NCBI RefSeq assembly: GCF_002906165.1 | Contig: NZ_PPCN01000002.1 | Coordinates: 186,001 to 250,000, forward strand | From: Roseibium marinum | Lineage (GTDB): Bacteria > Pseudomonadota > Alphaproteobacteria > Rhizobiales > Stappiaceae | Length of the DNA stretch: 64,000 nt | Direction: 5' to 3' | Shown here: positions 1-8,045 of the stretch, piece by piece | Numbering within the stretch: position 1 is the stretch's first letter | How the letters are laid out: every line of letters begins with the position of its first letter | The notes under the pieces: generated by a model | Seen by the model: the letters and a program-made list of their open reading frames with translations, nothing else | Told to the model about the DNA's origin: nothing | The model's database searches: none | Program-made: the position numbers and the translations under genes

Positions 1-268
1 ATGGAACTAATCGACCGAGTGCAGAAAAGCTCTCCTGGAAATTCAAAAAATTCCAGTTTTTCCCGTAGAGCCAATACAAGCGACCAGCCTTTTCCCTGTA
101 TGTCCGTCGCCGAATTCACGGCCTCATAGCCACGCGCGGGACACTCGAGTATTTTTGCCGCGGAGCTGAATTTTCCGGCCGGGCCAAGGACGGACCGTCC
201 CGGAGTCCATGACCTGGTGTAAGCTCCAGGAAAGAAAATACGGAATCAACCAACCTGGAGGAGGAGAC

Positions 269-802
269 ATGTCGAACGAAAATCCGAGCGAGTTCTGGCG
301 AGACATCAAACCGATAGACAAGGTTTTTCAACCCGACGCCCTGCCCGAGGTCTATATGGCCAATGCCGCGACGGAGGATGAAAGATACTATGTGCCTTTC
401 ACCGAAACGGTGTCGTCGCGCCCCTTGTGGATTTCGCCGTCACAGAACAAGTGGTGCGACATCCTCATGGCGAAAGGCCCCGGTCTGGTGAACCGGCACT
501 ATCACCCGCACGAGGTGTTCGCCTATACGATCTCCGGCAAATGGGGGTACCTGGAACATGACTGGATCGCCACCGCCGGCGACTTCGTCTACGAGACGCC
601 GGGTGAGGGACACACACTTGTCGCCTATGAGCACGAAGATCCGATGAAAGTGTTTTTCCAGGTCCACGGACCCTTGATCTGGCTCGATGAGTCTGGTGAG
701 CCGGACGGCTATTTCGATGTCCACATGTACATCGATTTGTGCAGAAAGCATTATGAGAGCGTCGGCCTGGGCGCGGACGCCATCGACAAGCTCTTTCGTT
801 GA
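269..802 (+). CDS. Cupin-domain protein, 2,4'-dihydroxyacetophenone dioxygenase-like
   Basis: A 177-residue cytoplasmic protein with no signal peptide. The centre carries a cupin metal site: the segment VNRHYHPHEVFAYTISG holds the HxH-x(n)-E type ligands, and a second cupin motif with a conserved His lies around TPGEGHTLVAYE. The overall sequence looks like the non-haem-iron cupins annotated as 2,4'-dihydroxyacetophenone dioxygenase, which cleave an aromatic side-chain C-C bond; the true substrate here is unknown. I chose the ATG at 269 because GGAGGAGG lies just upstream; an in-frame ATG at 209 has no ribosome site. The gene stands alone with no catabolic neighbours, so the role is inferred from fold only. 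Confidence 0.8.
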   Translation: MSNENPSEFWRDIKPIDKVFQPDALPEVYMANAATEDERYYVPFTETVSSRPLWISPSQNKWCDILMAKGPGLVNRHYHPHEVFAYTISGKWGYLEHDWIATAGDFVYETPGEGHTLVAYEHEDPMKVFFQVHGPLIWLDESGEPDGYFDVHMYIDLCRKHYESVGLGADAIDKLFR

Positions 803-933
803 CGAACGCCCTGGCATCAAGGTGGGTCGAGTGAGATGCTCTTCGGGCAGGCTGCTCCTGCGTCTGGCCTGCCCTTAGGGTACGGAACCGACGGTCAAAT
901 CCGGTGCCGGGTACGGGCTACAGGACCCGCGCC

Positions 934-1080
934 TTACGGCGTTACAGGCGTGTGCAACGTCGTGACGGGGACGCCGGAATTGGTGGTCGCGCCGGTCAGT
1001 TCACTGTTCGGATTGGTATGCTTGACTGCGGCGACACCCACGATCAACAGCGCAACGACGGCAAGGCTCCAGAATTTCAT
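934..1080 (-). CDS. Small secreted or membrane-anchored peptide (48 aa)
   Basis: The reading frame begins MKFWSLAVVALLIVGVAAV, a short basic start and a hydrophobic stretch of about 15 residues, followed by a Thr/Asn/Pro-rich tail that ends in VTP. The start at 1080 is preceded by AAAGGAG eight bases upstream on the minus strand, which is the best argument that it is translated. The tail is too short for a folded domain, so it is either a signal-anchored peptide or a small exported peptide. An inverted repeat and a strong hairpin lie upstream (separate entries). No family is recognised. Confidence 0.5.
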   Translation of the reverse strand: MKFWSLAVVALLIVGVAAVKHTNPNSELTGATTNSGVPVTTLHTPVTP

Positions 1081-1147
1081 CGTGATCGCTCCTTTGAAAG
1101 CGCGGCACTGCGGTGCCGCTTTCTCCAAGCCGATTCGATATTCGACT

Positions 1148-1173
1148 TTCGTCTATATTAGACTTTAGACGAA
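1148..1173. promoter_or_regulatory. Inverted repeat, possible operator upstream of the small peptide gene
   Basis: TTCGTCTA (1148-1155) and TAGACGAA (1166-1173) form perfect 8-bp arms around a 10-base AT-rich spacer. The repeat lies about 70-90 bp upstream of the leftward small peptide gene starting at 1080, a typical distance for an operator. The binding factor is unknown. Confidence 0.4.
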
Positions 1174-1205
1174 GGAAACGCAACGACAAGGTATGCTGCA
1201 AACGC

Positions 1206-1230
1206 GCCGCACACGTAAAACGTGTGCGGC
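1206..1230. repeat. Strong hairpin, 10-bp perfect stem
   Basis: GCCGCACACG (1206-1215) and CGTGTGCGGC (1221-1230) pair perfectly around the loop TAAAA. There is no T-run on either side, so it is not a classical terminator. It sits between the hypothetical gene ending at 1395 and the small peptide gene, both leftward, so it could end transcription of the former. Confidence 0.5.
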
Positions 1231-1394
1231 CTTCCGCGTTCAAGCCCCGGCACGTGCCGGTATTCGAGAGCTTGCGTAAAGCGAAGACCGCGGTACGGAA
1301 CGCCGGAAGCTGGCGGAATTCACTGCGCTCTTTCGCGGTTTTACGGCGCATCTCAGCAGGACAGGAATGAGTCCACCCTAAAACGCAAAACGCC

Positions 1395-1934
1395 TTAACC
1401 GTCCGGATTGTCCGCGAAATAATACTCGCCTGTCTCCCGATGCGGGCCGAGTTTCGCGATGCTCCGGCTCCGGATATCCCGGACAAGGCTGACGCCTTCC
1501 TGATAGGACACGGGCTCCAGACTGGCACGCGAGCGGTGCGACCATTCGGTGGTCACTTCGAGCAGCACCAGACCGTCGCGGTTCTGCCCCAAAGGCGGCG
1601 GCCCGACTTCGCAGGCACGGCCCGAATCGTCGGTATAGGTCGTAATCAGGCTGCGGTAGTAGGCCAGTCCGAACGCCCGCCTGTCACTGTTGCCGGGCTC
1701 GCCGGCAAGCGCCTTGCGCATCTTGTCGAGGGCGGCGGCATCGACATTGCCGAAAAACAGGTGTCGGCCGGGCGGCGGGTGGTAACCGATATTGTCTTGC
1801 CTGCGGTGCGACTGGGTGAAATGCGAACCGGTGGCGAAATAGACCGTCGGCCGTATCTTGTTCGCGCCGCGAGTGACACCGATGACATGGACGGCAGTGT
1901 AATTGCTTGGCAGGTCCAGGCGGGCAGCCGGCAT
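1395..1934 (-). CDS. Hypothetical protein (179 aa)
   Basis: I do not recognise this protein. It starts MPAARLDLPSNYTAVHVIGV, has no signal peptide or membrane segment, and looks like a soluble mixed alpha/beta protein rich in aromatic residues and Arg. The start at 1934 was preferred over 1973 because GGGAGGA lies directly upstream on the minus strand. It is divergent from the acuI-type gene and shares a 281-bp intergenic region with it, which contains ATTGC-type repeats, so the two may be co-regulated. Confidence 0.6.
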   Translation of the reverse strand: MPAARLDLPSNYTAVHVIGVTRGANKIRPTVYFATGSHFTQSHRRQDNIGYHPPPGRHLFFGNVDAAALDKMRKALAGEPGNSDRRAFGLAYYRSLITTYTDDSGRACEVGPPPLGQNRDGLVLLEVTTEWSHRSRASLEPVSYQEGVSLVRDIRSRSIAKLGPHRETGEYYFADNPDG

Positions 1935-1966
1935 GGCGTATCCTCCCTTTTCGAAAACCACATGAT

Positions 1967-1992
1967 ATTGCACTTGGGCAATAAAAATTGCA
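1967..1992. promoter_or_regulatory. ATTGC/GCAAT inverted repeat in the divergent region before acuI
   Basis: ATTGC (1967-1971) and GCAAT (1978-1982) form an inverted repeat with a 6-base spacer, followed by another ATTGC copy (1987-1991) and one more at 2026-2030. The spacing fits a dyad operator of LysR or TetR type between the divergent genes. This is inference from symmetry only. Confidence 0.35.
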
Positions 1993-2215
1993 CGGCCAAA
2001 ATCTTCACGTTTTACGGGAGTCGAAATTGCATGGCAGCACCCGGAGCGGTTCCGCCTGCGGACACCCGCGTCTTTCTACCGACAAGGGATCAATTGACTC
2101 CCGTTTCGTCCGGCGGCAGCCTGCCGCAAACGCAAAGCAGGGAACAGGCGGACCGGGCCCGGCGTTGAAGCAACGGCGCCAGGACAATATAAAGCCGCGA
2201 AAAGGGAGAGACTTC

Positions 2216-3208
2216 ATGAGCTTCAATGCCCTCATAGTCGACAAGGACGAGGACGGGAAAACCAGCACATCGATCCAGCGGATCGACGAGACCCGGCTGC
2301 CGGAAGGCGACGTGACCGTCGCTGTCGAATATTCGACGCTGAACTACAAGGACGGGCTGTGCCTCGGTCCGGGCGGCGGTCTCGTCAGGACCTATCCGCA
2401 TGTGCCGGGCATCGATTTTGCCGGCACGGTCGAAGAATCCTCCGACGACTGGTACCAACCGGGAGACAAGGTTGTCCTCACCGGCTGGCGGGTCGGCGAA
2501 GCCTGGTGGGGCGGCTACGCCCAGAAGGCCCGCGTCAAGGGCGAATGGCTCGTGCCTCTGCCCGAGGGACTGACCACAAGAGACGCGATGGCCGTTGGCA
2601 CGGCGGGCTTCACCGCCATGCTCGCGATCATGGCGCTTGAGGACCACGGCCTGAAGCCCGGGAACGGCCCGGTTCTGGTCACCGGCGCCGCCGGCGGCGT
2701 CGGCTCCGTGGCCACGGCCATCCTCTCCAATCTCGGCTATGAAGTTGCCGCCGTGACCGGGCGCGAAAGCACCTGGGAGTATCTGAAGGCTCTCGGCGCC
2801 AGCCGGGTCGTGCCGCGCGACGATGTCAGCGAAACGGTCAAGCGGCCGCTGGAAAGCGAAACCTGGGCCGGCTGCATCGACGCGGTCGGAGGATCCATGC
2901 TGGCGCGCATTCTCGGCCAGATGAAATATGGCGCCTCGGTCGCCGCCGTTGGACTGGCGGGCGGCGCCGCTCTGCCGGCAACCGTCATCCCGTTCCTGCT
3001 GCGCGGCGTCAACCTGCTCGGCATCGACAGTGTCATGAAACCCTATGACGCCCGACTGAAGGCCTGGGAACGGCTGGCGAAGGACCTGCCGATGGACAAG
3101 CTCGAAACCGTCATCCAGACCGCCACGCTGGCAGACCTGCCGCGGCTCGGCGCGGATATCCTGAAAGGACAGGTGAAGGGCCGCGTTGTCATCGACGTGA
3201 ACGCCTGA
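2216..3208 (+). CDS. acuI: Acrylyl-CoA reductase AcuI / YhdH-type MDR oxidoreductase
   Basis: A 330-residue medium-chain dehydrogenase/reductase without the structural or catalytic zinc ligands. The N-terminal catalytic part contains STLNYKDGL and the sequence HVPGIDFAGTV typical of the YhdH/AcuI group; the NADPH-binding Rossmann motif is TGAAGGVGSVA near residue 160. AcuI reduces acryloyl-CoA to propionyl-CoA with NADPH, detoxifying acrylate formed from dimethylsulfoniopropionate or 3-hydroxypropionate. The ATG at 2216 follows AAGGGAGAG and matches the family N-terminus (MSFNALIVDKD). No other DMSP gene (acuK, dddL and so on) is adjacent, so the pathway assignment rests on the protein alone. 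Confidence 0.85.
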   Translation: MSFNALIVDKDEDGKTSTSIQRIDETRLPEGDVTVAVEYSTLNYKDGLCLGPGGGLVRTYPHVPGIDFAGTVEESSDDWYQPGDKVVLTGWRVGEAWWGGYAQKARVKGEWLVPLPEGLTTRDAMAVGTAGFTAMLAIMALEDHGLKPGNGPVLVTGAAGGVGSVATAILSNLGYEVAAVTGRESTWEYLKALGASRVVPRDDVSETVKRPLESETWAGCIDAVGGSMLARILGQMKYGASVAAVGLAGGAALPATVIPFLLRGVNLLGIDSVMKPYDARLKAWERLAKDLPMDKLETVIQTATLADLPRLGADILKGQVKGRVVIDVNA

Positions 3209-3219
3209 CCGGTCGGGCG

Positions 3220-3305
3220 GGTTACGTATCCGCCCGCCCCAACTCACTTTTCAGGATGTCGATCAGGACCCGCACCTTGGCGGCAGGTAGCCAACAGGGC
3301 TGTTT
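3220..3305 (-). pseudogene. Remnant of a LysR-type regulator C-terminus
   Basis: On the minus strand the last ~25 codons before a TAA read [20 protein letters not shown], which strongly resembles the C-terminal tail of LysR-type transcriptional regulators (LPaKVRvfIDfL...). A stop codon lies in frame immediately upstream near 3310 and no other part of a LysR protein can be found, so this is a decayed fragment. It is convergent with acuI. Confidence 0.5.
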
Positions 3306-3368
3306 TCAGAATGCTGCCGGTATCCGCATCCGAAGCCGCGAAAGGCACCCGGAAAACGCGGAATTGGG

Positions 3369-3397
3369 TTGCAAATGGCGGAAGGCTCCCATATAAG
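3369..3397 (+). promoter_or_regulatory. Predicted sigma-70 promoter for rpmI-rplT
   Basis: TTGCAA (3369-3374) and TATAAG (3392-3397) are separated by exactly 17 bases, a good match to a housekeeping promoter. Transcription would start near 3404, giving a leader of about 150 nt before rpmI. Confidence 0.5.
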
Positions 3398-3403
3398 CGC
3401 CCG

Positions 3404-3553
3404 GTCCAGAGTCGTCCGGCTCGTCGTGGGCCGGTTTTCTGCATTCTGATGCAGACCGTTTCCCGCGACAAATCAAGGGCATGCCGTGTTGGCTCTGAAT
3501 GCACCAACAAAGAGTGGCCGTTTTACGCGGTCGCACAAACGAAAGGATGCAAA
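3404..3553 (+). promoter_or_regulatory. Structured mRNA leader of rpmI-rplT
   Basis: The leader holds two clear hairpins: CTGCAT/ATGCAG (3439-3444 with 3449-3454), extendable by CGGT/ACCG, and TGTTGG/CCAACA (3487-3492 with 3504-3509). Ribosomal protein operons ending in L20 are commonly autoregulated by L20 binding its own leader in other bacteria; a similar role here is inference, and no named leader family was matched. Confidence 0.4.
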
Positions 3554-3751
3554 ATGCCCAAGCTGAAGACCAAGTCAGGCGCCAAGAAGCGCTTCAAGTT
3601 GACTGCGACCGGCAAGGTGAAAACCGCGCAGGCCGGCAAGCGTCATGGCATGATCAAGCGCTCGACCAAGTTCATCCGCAACGCCCGTGGCACCACCACG
3701 CTGAGCGCCCAGGATGCCAAGGTCGTGAAGCAGTTCCTGCCTTACGCATAA
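3554..3751 (+). CDS. rpmI: 50S ribosomal protein bL35
   Basis: A 65-residue, very basic protein starting [20 protein letters not shown], the textbook L35 N-terminus, of full family length. It is a structural part of the large ribosomal subunit. The ATG at 3554 follows GAAAGGA. It is 26 bp upstream of rplT and the two form an operon. infC is not upstream within the window, unlike the common infC-rpmI-rplT order. Confidence 0.97.
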   Translation: MPKLKTKSGAKKRFKLTATGKVKTAQAGKRHGMIKRSTKFIRNARGTTTLSAQDAKVVKQFLPYA

Positions 3752-3777
3752 CGCCAGCCCCGAAGGAGATTACCTAG

Positions 3778-4137
3778 ATGTCACGCGTCAAACGGGGCGT
3801 AACCGCCCACGCTCGCCACAAGAAAGTTCTGAAGGCTGCCAAAGGTTATTACGGTCGCCGCAAGAACACCATCCGCATTGCCAAGCAGGCCGTGGAGAAG
3901 GCGGGACAATACGCCTACCGCGACCGCAAGGCCAAGAAGCGCACGTTCCGTTCGCTCTGGATCCAGCGCATCAACGCGGCAACGCGCCAGCACGGCATGA
4001 CCTATGGCCGCTTCGTCGATGGCCTGAACAAGGCCGGCATCGAAGTCGACCGCAAGATCCTGTCCGACCTCGCCATCAATCAGCCGGATGCCTTCAAGGT
4101 TCTGGTCGATCAGGCACAGGGCGCTCTGGCCGCTTAA
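3778..4137 (+). CDS. rplT: 50S ribosomal protein bL20
   Basis: A 119-residue basic protein, [20 protein letters not shown] at the N-terminus and a hydrophobic globular C-terminal part, exactly the L20 family length. L20 binds 23S rRNA early in 50S assembly. AAGGAG lies upstream of the start. It is followed by a strong terminator rather than by pheS-pheT, which usually come next in related genomes. Confidence 0.97.
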   Translation: MSRVKRGVTAHARHKKVLKAAKGYYGRRKNTIRIAKQAVEKAGQYAYRDRKAKKRTFRSLWIQRINAATRQHGMTYGRFVDGLNKAGIEVDRKILSDLAINQPDAFKVLVDQAQGALAA

Positions 4138-4165
4138 GATTTTCCGGCCGGTCCGGATTGTGAAG

Positions 4166-4197
4166 AACGCGGTCCCCCAGGGGCCGCGTTTTTTGTT
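4166..4197 (+). terminator. Rho-independent terminator of rpmI-rplT
   Basis: AACGCGGTCCC and GGGGCCGCGTT form a GC-rich stem with a very short loop, followed directly by TTTTTTGTTT. It lies 28 bp after the rplT stop codon. Confidence 0.85.
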
Positions 4198-4483
4198 TAG
4201 GGCACCTTTCGGTCAACTGAAAGAAAAAAGCCCAACATTTTGAGATCAATCAACTTTTGGACCTCCAATCGATTCCGGCCCGAGCTCTGTTGATCTGGCC
4301 TCCCGGGCTTGATCCCGATAGTCGGCCCGCGCTCCTGCCGGGATGTGCACAGCCTCAGGCTGTACATCGTGAAGGCTCCCCTTTTTTATTGCCTTCGCCC
4401 TGATTTGAAGCCTACCTTCTAATTTCGGCCAAGTTCCGGCTTCCCGTCGGAACCTGGAAGAAAAACAAAGGGAGGCTGGAGCC
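4198..4483. other. Intergenic stretch before the AGCS symporter gene; holds an interspersed repeat copy
   Basis: No gene is supported here; the leftward open frame over it has no ribosome site and no recognisable protein. It contains AGATCAATCAACTTTTGGAC (4243-4262), nearly identical to 14303-14322, followed by GGACCTCCAATCG (4259-4271), which recurs in the palindrome at 61814-61855. Confidence 0.5.
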
Positions 4484-5914
4484 ATGCAGTTTGTCGAATC
4501 GTTTTTCGCGCTGATCGGCGATTTTACCTGGGGATGGGCACTCATCCCGTTTCTTGTCGTCATCGGTATCTTTTTCACGGTCATTACCGGCTTCGTTCAG
4601 TTCCGGTTTTTCCTGCGCATGTTCCGGGTTCTGTCCTCAAAGAACCAGTCCGGCGATCCCAATGCGATTTCGGCGCGTGAGGCATTGCTCCTGTCCGTCG
4701 GCGGCCGTGTCGGCGGCGGCAATATCGCGGGTGTCGCGGTCGCGATCACACTCGGCGGTCCCGGAGCGGTCTTCTGGATGTGGGCGATCGCCCTTGTCGG
4801 CATGGCGACCAGCCTGATCGAATGTTCTCTCGCCCAGCTTTACAAGCGCTCCGCCGGAGACGGCACCTACCATGGCGGCCCCGCCCGCTCGATCCTCTAC
4901 GGGCTGGGCAAACAATATCAGTGGCTGGCAATTCTCTATGCGGTTTGCCTGATCGCCTCCTTCGCCCTCGGTTTCAATGCCTTTCAGGGCAACACCGTGG
5001 CGGGCGCTGTCGAGGAAAGCCTGGGCATCGGGCGTCTTTGGACGGGAATCGCGCTCACGGTCATCACCGGCGTGATCATTTTCGGCGGTATTCATCGCAT
5101 CGCCAAAGTGGCCGATGTGATCGTCCCCATCATGGCGATCGGCTACATCGGCATTGCGCTGGTCATTATCCTCCTGAACTTTACCGAGATCCCCGCGGTG
5201 CTTTATACCATCGTCGCGAATGCCTTCGGTTTCGAGGAAGCAGTCGGCGGCGGCATGGGAGCGGCAATCGCACAAGGGTTGCGCCGCGGCCTGTTCTCCA
5301 ACGAAGCCGGGCTCGGCTCCGCGCCGAACGTCGCGGCGACCGCCGAGGTGCGCCACCCGATCAGCCAGGGGATCACCCAGTCCTTCTCGGTGTTTATCGA
5401 CACGATGATCATCTGCACCTGTACCGCGATGGTCATTCTGATGGGCGACGTCTATACGCCGGGCGCCGAAGGCGTGGACGGGATCGTGCTGACGCAACAG
5501 TCGCTGGTCTCACACCTGGGAGAATGGACCAGCTATTTCCTGGCCGCCGCGATCCTGCTCTTCGCGTTCAGTTCCATCATCTACAACTACTATCTCGGCG
5601 AAAACGCCCTGAGTTCGATGACCGGAAACGCCGCGGCTCCGCAGATTCTGCGTGTCGTCGTCATGGGTGTCGTCTTTCTGGGAGCAACGGCGCCGAACGC
5701 CACGTCCGTCTTCTTCTTCTCCGATCCGCTGATGGGGATCCTGGCCATGGTGAACCTCCTGGCCCTGATGATGCTGTTCCCGACCGCCAAGCGGATCCTG
5801 GACGACTTCAAGGATCAGCTGCGGGCCGGTATCGCCCGTCCGGTTCTGGATCCCGACAAGTTCGCCGATCTGGATCTCGACCGCACGGCGTGGACCGGCA
5901 AGGCCCCCGACTGA
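4484..5914 (+). CDS. AGCS-family sodium:alanine (amino acid) symporter
   Basis: A 476-residue integral membrane protein with about ten hydrophobic segments. It carries the family signature GGPGAVFWMW around residue 95 and the sequence VGGRVGGGNIAGVA just before it, part of the Na+ and substrate path. Members import alanine or glycine coupled to sodium, which suits a marine organism. The start at 4484 has GGGAGG about 12 bases upstream. It stands alone with its own terminator; substrate is by family inference. Confidence 0.9.
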   Translation: MQFVESFFALIGDFTWGWALIPFLVVIGIFFTVITGFVQFRFFLRMFRVLSSKNQSGDPNAISAREALLLSVGGRVGGGNIAGVAVAITLGGPGAVFWMWAIALVGMATSLIECSLAQLYKRSAGDGTYHGGPARSILYGLGKQYQWLAILYAVCLIASFALGFNAFQGNTVAGAVEESLGIGRLWTGIALTVITGVIIFGGIHRIAKVADVIVPIMAIGYIGIALVIILLNFTEIPAVLYTIVANAFGFEEAVGGGMGAAIAQGLRRGLFSNEAGLGSAPNVAATAEVRHPISQGITQSFSVFIDTMIICTCTAMVILMGDVYTPGAEGVDGIVLTQQSLVSHLGEWTSYFLAAAILLFAFSSIIYNYYLGENALSSMTGNAAAPQILRVVVMGVVFLGATAPNATSVFFFSDPLMGILAMVNLLALMMLFPTAKRILDDFKDQLRAGIARPVLDPDKFADLDLDRTAWTGKAPD

Positions 5915-5940
5915 GCGGGGTGAACGCCAATTGAAAACGC

Positions 5941-5972
5941 AAAAGCGCGGCCCCCTCGCCGCGCTTTTCTTT
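5941..5972 (+). terminator. Rho-independent terminator after the AGCS symporter
   Basis: AAAAGCGCGGC (5941-5951) pairs with GCCGCGCTTTT (5958-5968) around a C-rich loop and is followed by CTTTTG. Confidence 0.85.
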
Positions 5973-6070
5973 TGTGCCAACATGTGTTTCCCTCAGGACA
6001 TGGATTAAATGCAACCCGTCGGTGTCCGCCCATTTCACTTTCCCAAAAGCAGCTCCCAGTCCTCAAGGGC

Positions 6071-6559
6071 ATGATCACGGCCATCGTCATATGTGGACTG
6101 GCGCTGAGCGCCGGGGCGGTGCTGCCGCCTGCAAACTGGCTGCCGAATGACACGACCGGCGAACGGCTGGGCTTCGCGGCCAGATACATTCTGGTGATCA
6201 GCGTTTGGCTGCTCATATGCATCGGCGTACTCGCCCGGCATCGCTTCTTTACCCCGGCGGACATCGACGGCAGCGGACTCACCGCGGGCACGGCCAAGGC
6301 CAAAATACTTCAGGCGGTGCTGCAGAACACGCTCGAACAGACCGTTCTGGCCGCTCTTGTCTATGGCAGCTTCGCCGCTCTCGCACCGTCGCAGTGGCTT
6401 GGCGCTCTGCCGGTGGCAGCGCTGCTGTTCTTTTGCGGACGCGTCCTATTCTGGCACGGATATGCCCATGGGGCCGGTCCGCGCGCCTTCGGTTTCGCGC
6501 TGACGTTCTATTCCACCGTGCTGCTGTTCCTGGCCAGCATATTTCTCGCGTTGGTGTGA
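6071..6559 (+). CDS. MAPEG-domain membrane protein
   Basis: About 162 residues with four hydrophobic helices: MITAIVICGLALSAGAVLPP, YILVISVWLLICIGVLA, a third around LAALVYGSFAAL and a fourth at the C-terminus, matching MAPEG (eicosanoid and glutathione metabolism) proteins. The region between helices 2 and 3 carries the conserved LQNTLEQT. Bacterial members have no settled function. The frame is open upstream and the residues SQKQLPVLKGM before this ATG look homologous to relatives, so translation may really begin further left, at the GTG 5984 or TTG 5972. The next gene begins 6 bp after the stop, so they are probably co-transcribed. Confidence 0.75.
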   Translation: MITAIVICGLALSAGAVLPPANWLPNDTTGERLGFAARYILVISVWLLICIGVLARHRFFTPADIDGSGLTAGTAKAKILQAVLQNTLEQTVLAALVYGSFAALAPSQWLGALPVAALLFFCGRVLFWHGYAHGAGPRAFGFALTFYSTVLLFLASIFLALV

Positions 6560-6564
6560 CCGGC

Positions 6565-7221
6565 ATGCCCAACGCCGTCATCTTCGATTGCGAATATCTC
6601 ACGGCTCCAGGCGCCATGAGCCGTATGTGGGGCGGCCCGCTCGACCCGGACCCTTCCGTGGCCCAGATCGGTGCGGTCAAGCTCTCGCTCGATCCCGGTC
6701 ATGAGATCATGGAGACGTTTCAGGTTCTCATCAGCCCAAAGGACAGATATGGCCGGAAAACCAAACCGGACCCCTTTTTCACAGAGCTGACAGGGATAGA
6801 CCAGGCTTCTTTCGACCGGGCCGGCGTCGGTCTGGCCGAGGCCCTACACGGCTTTGAGACCTTCTGCGGAGAAGCAACCCTGTGGTCCTGGGGCAAGGAC
6901 GAACTGAACCTCTTTGCCATCAGTTGTTATGTCGAGGGCCGCGCTCCGAAAATGCCGATACAGCGGTTCGGCAATGCCGCGGGCCTCGTCTTTCTGGCCG
7001 GCATGCCCTATGAGGACCTGGTCAAAACGACCAGCGGCCAGCTGGCGAGCTATTTTCAGCTCGACCGCGAGGAACGGCGCGAACATGACGCCCTCGACGA
7101 TGCCATGTCGATCGCCGTCAGCCTGCAGCACCTGCTCCGGACCGGGAGGCTCGCGCCGTCCGATTTCCGCCTCCCGCTGGATGAAGCGGACTTGCGCCGA
7201 AGGCTGCCCTCAGCTCCGTAG
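6565..7221 (+). CDS. DEDDh-type 3'-5' exonuclease family protein
   Basis: A 218-residue soluble protein of the DnaQ/ERI-1-like RNase H fold. The first metal-binding motif is FDCEY at residues 7-11 (D-x-E), a second conserved Asp follows around SWGKDELN, and the C-terminal H-x4-D motif is seen in EHDALDDAM. This set is what DEDDh exonucleases use to bind two metal ions and degrade single-stranded DNA or RNA ends. The protein has no polymerase or other domain attached. It is 6 bp downstream of the MAPEG gene. The natural substrate cannot be deduced. Confidence 0.75.
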   Translation: MPNAVIFDCEYLTAPGAMSRMWGGPLDPDPSVAQIGAVKLSLDPGHEIMETFQVLISPKDRYGRKTKPDPFFTELTGIDQASFDRAGVGLAEALHGFETFCGEATLWSWGKDELNLFAISCYVEGRAPKMPIQRFGNAAGLVFLAGMPYEDLVKTTSGQLASYFQLDREERREHDALDDAMSIAVSLQHLLRTGRLAPSDFRLPLDEADLRRRLPSAP

Positions 7222-7468
7222 CGCCCGGGTGATAGTCCGTTCAGGCGAGTCGGCACCGGCCCGCAACCACCCGCCGGAAGTTCTCACCGCTATCCCCGAA
7301 ATGCATTAGTTTTTGTGCCGTTTCGCGGCGTCTTGTTAACTTTTTGAAGAAAGATTGGCGGATTTCCGGGACAAAAGGTTAACGCCTCCCTATATTGGCA
7401 TGGTGATTGCGACGTTTCAGGCAAGGCTGCGGAATGCGTCCCATTCTGAAACAACGAGGCGTTTAAAC

Positions 7469-7801
7469 GTGCGAGTGAACCCGGTAACTTCGGCAGACCG
7501 TGCCAATGTGAGGCGCAAGCGTCCCCCAACGGGAGAGACCGCGAGCGAGCACCAGCCGGATTTTGCGTCCAATCTTCCGGTCCCCGTGCAGCCGGTCCTG
7601 GAGCAGGAACAGGCGGCTTTCGCAACCCGCTACTATCCGAACTCGGTTTTCCTCGCGCATCTGATCGCCACAAGGGACAACGACCCGCAGACACGTACCT
7701 TCAGGCGGGTGGAGCCCCTGCGCGGCGTCGACAGCTACCGCGCCACCGCTGCCCTGCCGCGCCAGCGCGCCGCGGGCCATCTTCTCAAGACCGAGCGTTG
7801 A
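7469..7801 (+). CDS. Small conserved protein with V/M-x-VNPV N-terminus, paralogue 1 (110 aa)
   Basis: I call a GTG start at 7469, giving a protein starting (M)RVNPVTSADRANVRRKRPP. The N-terminal six residues and the DNA around the start (TTTAAAC-RTG-C-AGTGAACCC) match the gene at 8046, so the pair look related. The C-terminal half holds FLAHLIATRDNDPQTRTFRR followed by a YRA motif, which I recall from short uncharacterised proteins in other Hyphomicrobiales. It is soluble, Arg-rich and has no known domain. A longer reading from 7355 or 7400 is possible but lacks the shared start. Confidence 0.55.
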   Translation: MRVNPVTSADRANVRRKRPPTGETASEHQPDFASNLPVPVQPVLEQEQAAFATRYYPNSVFLAHLIATRDNDPQTRTFRRVEPLRGVDSYRATAALPRQRAAGHLLKTER

Positions 7802-8045
7802 CGCGATAGCGGAAGCCGGAAACTTCCACTTGAAAGTCTGAACCGGGGCCCTTCTGCGGGTTTTGTCAGATAGGCATATCCGGATTCGTCCGTGCACAGA
7901 TGCACCAGCAGCCTCGTGAAATCTGCCCATTTGTGACGGCCAACACAGTTTCTCCTTGCCGCGACCTCTAAGCTCCTCGTCAGATCCGGGAAACTCCCGG
8001 ACTCCGAAAGATTGGCCACGGACTGGCCCGCCACGGAGCTTAAAC

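Noticed and set aside
1..268. Gene or RNA in the first 268 bases
   Set aside because: The short leftward frames have no ribosome site or recognisable product; I see only the region before the cupin gene.
3311..3553. Upstream extension of the rpmI reading frame
   Set aside because: The extra 81 codons are not homologous to L35, cross a predicted promoter and leader, and the ATG at 3554 fits the family exactly.
4637..5497. Long open frame opposite the AGCS symporter
   Set aside because: It contains no recognisable domain and the plus strand codes for a full symporter with the family signature.
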